Shown: positions 15,101 to 21,048 of the stretch, one piece after another
Numbering within the stretch: position 1 is the first letter of the stretch
Layout of the letters: the number at the start of each line of letters is the position of its first letter
IMG/VR virus record: IMGVR_UViG_3300043409_000825
Location: 1-25,646 of that record
Strand: one strand, 5' to 3'
Length of the DNA stretch: 25,646 nucleotides
Source: a virus
Notes under the pieces: generated by a model
Told to the model about the DNA's origin: nothing
The model's database searches: none
Seen by the model: the letters and a program-made list of their open reading frames with translations, nothing else
Translations under genes and position numbers: made by a program

Positions 15101-18100
15101 CATCGTTTGCCAACATTGGAGACGTTGCATCCTTGATCGCATTCCAAACGTCCTCGCCTACAACGGGGGTTCCGCTTTCTGCCTCGTCTGCAAATAGCGA
15201 TTCAATCGAATCTTTTGCATCCACGGTTTCCGCAATTTTCAGTGCTTCCGGTTTAGTAATCTGTGCGTCAGCGTCAAATAACGTGCCTGTTTTAAGCATG
15301 AATTGGCGAGCCTCCGCCTTGCCGAAACCTTTTGCCCTCTGAGCGGTGTTCGCTGCGTAAAATGCTGGGCCAAATAGTGCTTCCATATCAGCCTTTTGTG
15401 GGTCGTAAGCGTCCACCATACTGCCAGCGTGCCACGCCTGTACATCATATCCCGCCTTCTTCGCCGCCTCGTCCACCATGACCTGAGCCTTCGCCAAGTC
15501 GCCAGCCTTAGCAGCAGCGAGATACTCAGCGTCTTGCGCGGGTGTGACACGTCCCATGGACATTGACACGCCAGCGTCCGCAGCAAGGTCAGCAGCAGTG
15601 TCAACAACGGCATCGGCATTGCGATTGGATACATTCAGCCCAACGCTCTTTTCAAGCGCAGCGACGAAGTCCTGGTTGAGTCCGTTCGCATCGTGGATCG
15701 CTTTCAATTGAGCAGCGCGATAGAGAATGTTGAGCGTCTTTTCGCCAACAAGGTCGATAGCGTCTTTCAATTCCATGCCGGCAATGCTCGACTGGAGACT
15801 GCCAAGGTAGAGATTGAGCGGCATGTTAGGAGTGAAGGTCGGACGCTCGACTGCTTTCGTTGTCTGCACATAATACGACTTCGCGATGTGCGAGAATGCC
15901 TCAATGATTTCCATGTTGGAAACCTTGTCGTCATCAGTGGTGGCGATGAGAGGCATGTGCTTCTGACCCATCTGCATGGCCTGATCCTTCATCTTCGCTT
16001 CAACATCCCTGATTTGCAGGATCAGTTTTGTGCGACTTGTTGGGTCACTCATTAATCGCTTCACTCCGACTTCTGCGCTTTCCTCGATGAGGTCGAGAAG
16101 ACTGCCTCCTTTGTAAAGCGTGATGACTCCAACAGAGATTCCTTCACGTTGCTCAATTGAGTTTGTGCCGAGGATCCGGTAGTTCTTATTGTCGTTCGCT
16201 TCAGATTCAAGGGTTGCATTGTCGAGCGATACATCTTCAACTGCTCCATCAATTTGGCCTGTCAGCTTGATGCGCTCTTCGACTTGTGCGGTAGTCGATG
16301 GGAACAACTCGGTGAACTGTTTGGTGAACATGTCGTAGTCCATCATCAAGGCAACATCAAGACCCTGCTTTTCCTCCAAGGTATTAACCATTGATGTAAG
16401 GAATTCCTGCTCTGCTTTTCTGATGGTGATTCGACTGTTTTTCAGATATCGCATCCATGCTTCATTCGCTTCACTGAGTGAATCAAATTGTGCGCTGACT
16501 CCCTGATCAATGATATTGCCTTTGCCATCCTTCAGAATAGGAGTCGTAAACTGATACTTGCCATTGCCAATGTTTGCTGGAGTTCCAAGGCCAAAGTCCT
16601 GTCTGGCTTTGTTATGCCATTCAAGTGCCGCTGATTCTCTGATGTTGATTTTTCTTTTAGCTTCCTTGATCTGCTCTGGCGTTGCTTTATTGCCTTTGTC
16701 GAAACCTTTGCGGAACAGTTTATCGACTTCAGTGTAGTTGCCCTTCAAGCCTTCAACTGTGATCTGGTTGGCTAAGTCAGGAGCAATGCCTGATTTTACC
16801 ATATAGTCAGGCGATGTCATCAATGCGCGTGAGTTCTTCACGTCTGCAATCGAGATTCTGCCTGCCATGAGGAATGACACGATTAGTGCCGGCCCAAATG
16901 TCTGCTCTGCAATGTCCGCGATCTTCGGCATGCGCTCATCCCAGTCAGCTTTCGAGATTCCGCTTTCGATTGACCATGCAGATTGCCACTCAGAAAGCAG
17001 ATCTTGGGTGAGCAAAGGTGTCGCAGTCTGCATGACCTCTTCAGAGATCTCGGTCACCGTCCCGATTGCAGTGCGTGTTGCAACACGGATTGCTGCGCTC
17101 TTAACACTAGTTGTTGCAGCTTTGAGCCATTTGTCGATAAATGGAATCTTGATCTTTCCTAGCGGCAAAGCATTTGAGATGAATTCCTGAGTTGCCATAA
17201 ACGGTGCCGAAATAGCACCGACAACCTCTGCGTTCTCAAATGACACTCCTGCGTTTACTGCCTCAATAGTTGCCTCATCCCTGAACTGACCTGTCATGAT
17301 AGCAATCGACGCAGGGCTACTAATGAATGTCGCTGCCAGCAACGGAGTCATGCGTGCGACTCCGATGCCGGTTTCCTCCCACCAATTATTGCCGGCGATA
17401 GGATTGATTTTGCTGTGTGCCATCATCTTTACCTGGCCGGCTAAGACTTGGAGTTCTCGACGATTTTTGGCAACATCTACAATTCCCTGCATCTCAGGGA
17501 TGTTTTGATACAATGAAATTGCTTGTGATGTCAGCATCGACTCAGCCAATGACGCAGTGCCAGTGACTGCTTTTTCAACCTCTCGATCCATTGCAGTTGC
17601 CAGTTTCTGTAGATATGCCTGCTTCTCTTTTGGTGCAGCAGCACCCACTTCACCGATGGCATTGATCACAAGCAACCGCTCCTTTGGCGGCAATGGCAAA
17701 AGACTTTCAGCCACCTTTGTAAACGCATCAGATACGCCTTCAGCTTTCGTATCATATCCTTCAATGGTATTCGCCGCTTGATCAATGATCGTGCGGTATG
17801 GCGCAAGTCTCTGCGTGTATTCAAAGTGTATATTGCCAATCGAATCATAGTAGTCTTTTACACGACCAGCAACAGGCGAGCCGGTTAATCCCACGTCAAA
17901 TTCATTCATTGCGCTAATGGCTGTAAGATTGCGAGCCGCCGCGCTAAAGGCCAGGTTGTGAGCATTGTCCTCAGCTTTGTAGTTTTCTCTGATAAGGTTG
18001 TAAAACTCATCATTGGTGACACTCTTCTTTGGCAATTTAAAGACCTGCTGGGCATACGCATCCTGATAAGCTGGAAGCGTCAGACTAAAGTAATCGACAG

Positions 18101-18383
18101 GCTTTTTTTCTTGTCGAGATAGCCAAGCTGTATTGGCAGCACCTTTCTTGACGCTTGCAATCTCTTCAGGTGCCGACCCGAAACCGGCCATGATATCATC
18201 ATTAATCTTAACGCCTTCAATCGTGTCTGTCGTAAACGCTTTCTTAATGCCTTTATCTACCTTCAAATCTTCAGCTTGGAAGTATTCATCAAGAGCGGTT
18301 GCCATCTTGAACTTCTCACCATCAGGAACCGATGGATCTTCAATGCCTAATGCAAATTCCTTGGCTTTTGTTTCGTCAATCAT
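9192..18383 (-). CDS. Giant 3063-aa polyvalent internal virion protein (T7 gp16 position)
   Basis: One intact frame of 9.2 kb. Residues 1-940 are mostly helical, with hydrophobic patches near 350-370. Residues 945-1156 form an ADP-ribosyltransferase-like module: TPAQDAEYLAA arm, WHAGS at 984-988, FY at 1008-1009, and VFDPSQIKSADP from 1118, giving an H-Y-Q candidate active site. Residues 1237-1530 are an unrecognised module with YKYVLKGKPVARM. Residues 1541-1784 repeat both arms of the first module around a different core. Residues 1785-2020 hold VVVDRHIARLLFG and SPSQVQAALWAY, which I recall from phage polyvalent proteins. Residues 2030-2450 are charged and helical. The C-terminal 600 residues include two hydrophobic segments (about 2910-2932 and 2947-2978), as in C-terminal domains of large polyvalent proteins. 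Its place after gp14- and gp15-like genes implies ejection with the DNA; this is inferred. Confidence 0.85.
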   Translation of the reverse strand: MIDETKAKEFALGIEDPSVPDGEKFKMATALDEYFQAEDLKVDKGIKKAFTTDTIEGVKINDDIMAGFGSAPEEIASVKKGAANTAWLSRQEKKPVDYFSLTLPAYQDAYAQQVFKLPKKSVTNDEFYNLIRENYKAEDNAHNLAFSAAARNLTAISAMNEFDVGLTGSPVAGRVKDYYDSIGNIHFEYTQRLAPYRTIIDQAANTIEGYDTKAEGVSDAFTKVAESLLPLPPKERLLVINAIGEVGAAAPKEKQAYLQKLATAMDREVEKAVTGTASLAESMLTSQAISLYQNIPEMQGIVDVAKNRRELQVLAGQVKMMAHSKINPIAGNNWWEETGIGVARMTPLLAATFISSPASIAIMTGQFRDEATIEAVNAGVSFENAEVVGAISAPFMATQEFISNALPLGKIKIPFIDKWLKAATTSVKSAAIRVATRTAIGTVTEISEEVMQTATPLLTQDLLSEWQSAWSIESGISKADWDERMPKIADIAEQTFGPALIVSFLMAGRISIADVKNSRALMTSPDYMVKSGIAPDLANQITVEGLKGNYTEVDKLFRKGFDKGNKATPEQIKEAKRKINIRESAALEWHNKARQDFGLGTPANIGNGKYQFTTPILKDGKGNIIDQGVSAQFDSLSEANEAWMRYLKNSRITIRKAEQEFLTSMVNTLEEKQGLDVALMMDYDMFTKQFTELFPSTTAQVEERIKLTGQIDGAVEDVSLDNATLESEANDNKNYRILGTNSIEQREGISVGVITLYKGGSLLDLIEESAEVGVKRLMSDPTSRTKLILQIRDVEAKMKDQAMQMGQKHMPLIATTDDDKVSNMEIIEAFSHIAKSYYVQTTKAVERPTFTPNMPLNLYLGSLQSSIAGMELKDAIDLVGEKTLNILYRAAQLKAIHDANGLNQDFVAALEKSVGLNVSNRNADAVVDTAADLAADAGVSMSMGRVTPAQDAEYLAAAKAGDLAKAQVMVDEAAKKAGYDVQAWHAGSMVDAYDPQKADMEALFGPAFYAANTAQRAKGFGKAEARQFMLKTGTLFDADAQITKPEALKIAETVDAKDSIESLFADEAESGTPVVGEDVWNAIKDATSPMLANDALISAGYAGGTYTGNRGKSRDWFVFDPSQIKSADPVTRDESGQVIPLSERFNEASPDINFSMGSADAAFSTSRAQPADTSNITEMPDGAQLVGPTTFSIAPKAEEDDSQTEPGELAPDSPVEDLPTEGDPIPWTEETSFSISPSFLPTVFPPFTEEIKNEIYKETKTIAAIHIDRMKVGEFAGVPLQGGMFYPSIVENLKAGVVWAFNADNIARGVARRAAQNGGFVKLILMQEGNVIGNKTFGTIWFKLLNESISNKRITKTAALAELNRVRELYAEHPKSEIATGHTKKWKTIEEAAEAIIGMPQKKRGATYFQKTKTVTKADGEKIAYQALLSKRNADAGFPDAIDIVSNIEEESFKGVKTGSVVGVIRFDPLDEAESVQTAEQAGVPEHLSYKYVLKGKPVARMMKHNVIDETFPATAGKMLSQQHTNYPVNESLSFSISPITPAQDAEYLAAVESGDVEKAQRLVDEAAKVGRYPNRVGNLFVTDKIPIPSEIKGYDYGQRIRKLLIEKGHAQEGFSENSQVNWNAALYDESMPENWDRWLDVDDQGQVFIEGVLGNKKPELVIARRRGMIPEHGTSKNLRENIQEKGVSVIEVLKPENQNKGGQYDITLFDKPDNYVIGWMLDPYNTTGGDNEPLLRGATVLGKVGKIDKQIKSADPVTYDNAGNVIPLSQRFNEASPDINFSMEKANRKNSLRVLLTKKALTDAALSQASWKDWYSEHKETLDEFFGDSAELFQKILSVTSQASSVKANVGLALKAFGQLMRGEEFDGKLRGEAKSGYLPAVISNLNAVKDNLVAKGRKISNYTAANEGDLSRVVVDRHIARLLFGVDTPSKSQYDKAEKILTKIANEIGWSPSQVQAALWAYSIVKSGETPESYGAYLKKLESKPLTRKELKNGLTGNQLTKRIGNITRGGDGLASVGTGRGRYSSTSPTFSISRSDFTGRIEQSLRPLFEGSPDAKLKIGMMALKRAQAISGEALYDVGRPGAAKRKLAEMEASRIAKLGKVTDKTPDWVKKSLEKETTPEQAKAAMLKDKLNGWIQLHDAIVSSMPTEIRGTIGSISTLVKLSSDEARLKFIEERIPKMEKAVERYLKKEYGERIDKMLESASVKGKAGEIPKSKFIVTVQDELNTIIDMASLSTDDTVKEAARYEAEIISAQTAEDAADSLAKSQLLEVFGDLYGKQTTAEEMDVAHEYLKDLMTQGRNARKIIDEARAAEIAKMVEQAKADAFAGAANAATVQAGKDKGKGTTKGIMKGLLRELGSHRFVLSSVFGRSNKTADHFDEQNILGINAFETKQAERKKSLRDFMRTLYGTKSKIRLDIELEKMEGRVERSGVTKMEGEKKESDTKTVEEVERIIKSPSTFGYSAEEAQMWEDEMDAWSNLPTSRKRNLTIDRIKTPGTRIEIPLSQMEAVYMAMALRQPGILEQQSVHGYDHITQTELEAFMSDDAKNWLAWFGAEYANEYATANEVFMRLFHTRMPQIQFYAPLLKNHQGNQASLDPLNSGVVSQSVNPGAVKSRRGRTSSLRIESALAVYQSHFVQMDYWVHMAEYLRDTQAVMLNADVQNAIRSEHGNEAMQTLSAWIQLEMARGVGKGALVVHSSKLMRNLKSGVAMKALAFNVGTSIKTLSSVFYSLGEIPITRWPTAFARGVEHWGKMWDTNIIQNRLTLGGTPEIRHILSNAGKSKNAVLRLIENALLFGSVPTQYADAVLTSYSAAMVYGDRFAQAKDAGAGDDAAHKYASREMEIAVSRTAQPNDWSGRSLIENDATGVFNLLSMFSSDPRQKLGLVGEAMMKWKRGGATNEETMRKVLAYWVIPGLMFQVANAVTRSLFKDDDKEWELDNFIRAAIVGPLQGLFLLGAAAEFFISSAVAAAAEKITGEKQDAPRNWRSSTNPMVDMSDQFLQSIKKLPENMEDEDYLGGAWQIMKAGGAMVTPFSPAGSAPGIADRVFKDTSTLFYGKED
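13031..13130 (-). repeat. Direct repeat copy B, 3' arm of the chimeric module
   Basis: These 100 bases align without gaps to 14915-15014; by hand count about 83 bases match. They encode the module ending (QIKSADPVTYD, VIPLSQRFNEASPDINFSM) that closes the second ART-like module of the giant protein. Confidence 0.85.
13134..13676 (-). other. Exchanged core inside the second ART-like module
   Basis: This part of the giant gene encodes about residues 1570-1750. It lies exactly where the ART-like core sits in the first module, but it shares no WHAGS or FYAA motif with it. Its AT content is higher than its surroundings (two sampled 60-base lines gave roughly 58 and 65 percent by hand). Visible sequence includes DYGQRIRKLLIEKGHAQEG, ELVIARRRGMIPEHGTSK and YVIGWMLDPYNTTGGDN. 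I do not recognise the domain. Confidence 0.6.
13677..13763 (-). repeat. Repeat copy B, 5' arm of the chimeric module
   Basis: Encodes TPAQDAEYLAAVESGD through VDEAAK (residues 1541-1569). It matches residues 947-975 at about 22 of 29 positions by hand count. Bases differ at many third positions, so the duplication is not recent. Confidence 0.8.
14915..15014 (-). repeat. Direct repeat copy A, 3' arm of the ART-like module
   Basis: Gap-free partner of 13031-13130. It encodes QIKSADPVTRD and VIPLSERFNEASPDINFSM, the conserved tail that usually ends polyvalent-type ADP-ribosyltransferase modules. Confidence 0.85.
15459..15545 (-). repeat. Repeat copy A, 5' arm of the ART-like module
   Basis: Encodes TPAQDAEYLAAAKAGD through VDEAAK (residues 947-975), homologous to the arm at 13677-13763. 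Here it is followed by a complete ART-like core with WHAGS and FYAA. Confidence 0.8.
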
Positions 18384-18403
18384 TTGGATTCAGTCGGATT
18401 GTT

Positions 18404-19987
18404 TTATTTTTTCTCTTTGGAGAGCACTATTGGAACATTTTTCCTGGCTCTATTATTCCAATCTGCAAAATTGCTAGATGAAGGAAATAAAGAAGCATCT
18501 GTATTACTGTCTTTTATAAGACTATTAGCTCCGACTTTAATGCCTTGTGAATTATACACTTGCAAAAAGATTTTTTCCAACTCAAGACCAGTTTGTTTTT
18601 CTGGAGGTAGCTTGCTGTAAATGTCTTCGATTTGCAATTCCATTCGATGTTGCTTCAACAAAGTATCTGCACGCTTTTTGTAGTCTTCAGGTTTCTTGTC
18701 GTCACCTGGATCACCAAAGAACCCACCTTGACGCGATTCAGTTAATACTTGATGAATCACACTAGCATGAGTCGAGTATCCATCAGGAGCACCTTTTTTT
18801 AAAGCTTCATTGAATTGATCAGTTAATGGCAAGGTCATTGTTGCATCAAACTTCCTTAACCTAGCAATCAAACTAGCAATCTCAATCTGGCCGGTATTAT
18901 CAGGGTCTTGATTTTTATCGTATGACCTAATCAAGTTAGTCGCTCTTGAATAAAGAATGTCTGCTGATGACTTGTCAGGTGGAGCTGGATTAATAAAAAT
19001 CTTTTCAAGTTCTAACTGCTGAGATTTATTCATTTCAAGGTAAACAACTTGCGAAGCATCGGTAATTGAACCTTTAAGAATATTATCCACAATGCTTTTC
19101 TCTTCCCTTTTTTGGTTATCTATAAGAACATTTTCAGCATAATTAATTAAGATGCGGCGATCTTCTTCAGAAATATCTGGCAAATAACTTCTATTTTGTA
19201 ATGTTAAAAGATGCTTTGTTGGATTGGCATATCTTAGATCTGAGTCTTTTCTAAAAAGATCTGTTCTTTCATTGCCTTTAAGAGATTGAGCAAAATTAAC
19301 CGGCGTAATTGCGCCCAAATCTAATGCTTCTTTTGCCTTGTTAGGAACTGCCGCAATTGCTTCTGGATCTCCTTTGCGAGCAGCCTCTTCTGTTGTAGCT
19401 AAATCCTGCCTAACATCTTGCTGTTTCTGTTGAGTTGCTTTGTTTAAAATTCCATCAACTTGAGTCCCAGGAAGGACTGATCGAGCCGCTTCTGCCGCAG
19501 CGGCAGCCTCGTCATATTTTTTAGCAATAATCAAAGATTCGATTGAATTTAACACCTTGTTTTCAGACTGCTTAAACACATCAGCCTGCACACGAATCGC
19601 TCCATTGGTGCTCCAGTTGGATAGCTTGCTCTCAAGTTGCAATCTAGCCTCTGGCGTGAGTGCCATTGTCTTCACATCCTCACCGACCTTGCTTGAGATC
19701 TCGCTCCATTTCTTGCTCCAATTGGCATCGTCATTCATTCCTTCAGGCGACTGCTGATAAGTGATGAAATCCTTGTGAGCCTTGTCCATCGAAAGAGTCG
19801 CAGCAGTGACATTTGTGATGTCGTCAGCTTTCTTCTTCATCTCAAGCATCTTGAACCCAGCTTGGCCGATATTCATCAAGCCTTCACCGAGTGCCGCATT
19901 GGTTACGGCTGGAAGATCCGGTGTCTTGATCGTCGCGTTGCCTGTAGCCTGCGGCGTTGGGCTTTGTAGAATTGGAATGCGTGCCAT
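18404..19987 (-). CDS. Internal virion (ejection) protein, T7 gp15-like position (527 aa)
   Basis: A mostly helical protein. The N-terminus has a proline/threonine-rich lead (IPILQSPTPQATGNATIKTP), then helices including AALGEGLMNIGQAGFKMLEM. The middle has alanine-rich helical repeats (YDEAAAAAEAARSVLPGTQ). In T7-like phages the gene between gp14 and gp16 encodes a helical internal core protein that is ejected to form part of the DNA channel. This protein is shorter than T7 gp15 (about 750 residues) and has no clear membrane span. The 3' two thirds of the gene are distinctly AT-rich. It starts 3 bases after the previous stop. Function is inferred from order and helical character. Confidence 0.75.
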   Translation of the reverse strand: MARIPILQSPTPQATGNATIKTPDLPAVTNAALGEGLMNIGQAGFKMLEMKKKADDITNVTAATLSMDKAHKDFITYQQSPEGMNDDANWSKKWSEISSKVGEDVKTMALTPEARLQLESKLSNWSTNGAIRVQADVFKQSENKVLNSIESLIIAKKYDEAAAAAEAARSVLPGTQVDGILNKATQQKQQDVRQDLATTEEAARKGDPEAIAAVPNKAKEALDLGAITPVNFAQSLKGNERTDLFRKDSDLRYANPTKHLLTLQNRSYLPDISEEDRRILINYAENVLIDNQKREEKSIVDNILKGSITDASQVVYLEMNKSQQLELEKIFINPAPPDKSSADILYSRATNLIRSYDKNQDPDNTGQIEIASLIARLRKFDATMTLPLTDQFNEALKKGAPDGYSTHASVIHQVLTESRQGGFFGDPGDDKKPEDYKKRADTLLKQHRMELQIEDIYSKLPPEKQTGLELEKIFLQVYNSQGIKVGANSLIKDSNTDASLFPSSSNFADWNNRARKNVPIVLSKEKK

Positions 19988-19990
19988 AAA

Positions 19991-20644
19991 TTATAGTCCA
20001 GATGGAGTGGCTGATACGGTTTTTGGAGTATATCCTGAAGGGATTGTCGATTTGCCACCGGTTGTTTGCGGTCGTGTGCTGTATCCTTGATAAGCCTGGC
20101 CGGCGATCTGTCCAATGCTGGACACTAATTGAGCATTGCCCTGCGCCTTGATTGCCGCTGACTGCTGCTTGCCCATTGCCAGAAGCGATTGACCTTCATA
20201 CGACAGTTGTCGCTGAGACAGATCTGCCATGTGCTGCTGGTCGCTCAATTCAGTCTGCTGCTTTGCCCATGTATCTGCCTCCAATGACAGGCTTGTGCCG
20301 GTTCCGAGTGTTGCTCCGCTTGCTGCCATTGCCGCTGTCTGCTGCGCTCTAAACCTAGCCTGCTCAGTGACTGCTCGACGTTGGTTCTCTTCGTTCTGTT
20401 GCGCCTGACGAATCTGCTCCTGACCGATAGCCTTGTTCTGCGCTTCGGCATTGAGTTCGGCCTGCTTTGCAGCGGTTCTTGATGCATCATAAGACACATA
20501 TGCTCCAGCCGCACCTGCGACAGTTGATACACCTAATCCAATCAGTGCAATTGTGGTTGGTTCATTGCATGGCGGGACTCCCAACCATCCAAAGTTTGAG
20601 CAATTTAGCGGGAAGAAATCAAGACAGTCTTGGTGCGATCTCAT
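19991..20644 (-). CDS. Internal virion protein, T7 gp14-like (about 217 aa)
   Basis: A hydrophobic N-terminal segment (TTIALIGLGVSTVAGAAGAY) is followed by a long glutamine- and alanine-rich helix (AAKQAELNAEAQNKAIGQEQ; RQAQQNEENQRRAVTEQARF) and a glycine-rich end. This layout is typical of gp14-like internal proteins, which insert into the membrane on ejection. The start is uncertain. I used the ATG at 20642-20644, which overlaps the GNAT-like gene by 26 bases. Upstream ATGs exist at 20677 and 20698, and a TTG at 20584. None has a good ribosome binding site, and related proteins usually begin right before the hydrophobic segment. Confidence 0.75.
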   Translation of the reverse strand: MRSHQDCLDFFPLNCSNFGWLGVPPCNEPTTIALIGLGVSTVAGAAGAYVSYDASRTAAKQAELNAEAQNKAIGQEQIRQAQQNEENQRRAVTEQARFRAQQTAAMAASGATLGTGTSLSLEADTWAKQQTELSDQQHMADLSQRQLSYEGQSLLAMGKQQSAAIKAQGNAQLVSSIGQIAGQAYQGYSTRPQTTGGKSTIPSGYTPKTVSATPSGL

Positions 20645-21047
20645 AGATAATCTGTGTGCTGGTGGTTTTTGATACATGCCAACCGTCACTCTTGGCAAAG
20701 CGAGCCAGAGGAGTTTTGCAATGTGTTCTGACGAATTGATAATTCATGGGAATGCCTTCGCAATTCACAAGATTCTCCAAGAATGATTTGATGGTTGACC
20801 ACATGATTTGCCATGCGGTTTTGGAAGTTTTGATGCTGCTATTGGGTCGAGTGATGAAGTTATCGACCATTGCAATTGGAACGTCGAACACGAGGTAAAC
20901 CCACGAAACGGCACATGGTTCGCCGGCATCATCTGTGACAATGAATCCATTTTTGCTAAGGAACGCAGGATGGAAGGCTATATCCCGCGCTTTTGCCCAG
21001 GAGGCGACCAAATCAAAGTCATCTGATGTGTATGCTCTGATGTTCAT
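20619..21047 (-). CDS. GNAT-fold-like protein, T7 gp13-like (142 aa)
   Basis: The start at 21047 lies one base after the nozzle stop, with GGAAG 7 bases ahead; an in-frame ATG further upstream lies inside the nozzle gene. The sequence MNIRAYTSDDFDLVASWAKA is a typical acetyltransferase first strand and helix. A buried strand (PCAVSWVYLVFDVPIAMVDN) and a late RTHCKTPLARFAKSDGWH region occupy the acceptor and CoA-side positions of the fold. T7 gp13 and its relatives have the same place and layout, and act in virion assembly rather than as proven enzymes. The usual R/Q-x-x-G-x-G/A CoA motif is not visible, so catalysis is doubtful. Confidence 0.75.
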   Translation of the reverse strand: MNIRAYTSDDFDLVASWAKARDIAFHPAFLSKNGFIVTDDAGEPCAVSWVYLVFDVPIAMVDNFITRPNSSIKTSKTAWQIMWSTIKSFLENLVNCEGIPMNYQFVRTHCKTPLARFAKSDGWHVSKTTSTQIIYEIAPRLS

Positions 21048-21048
21048 A

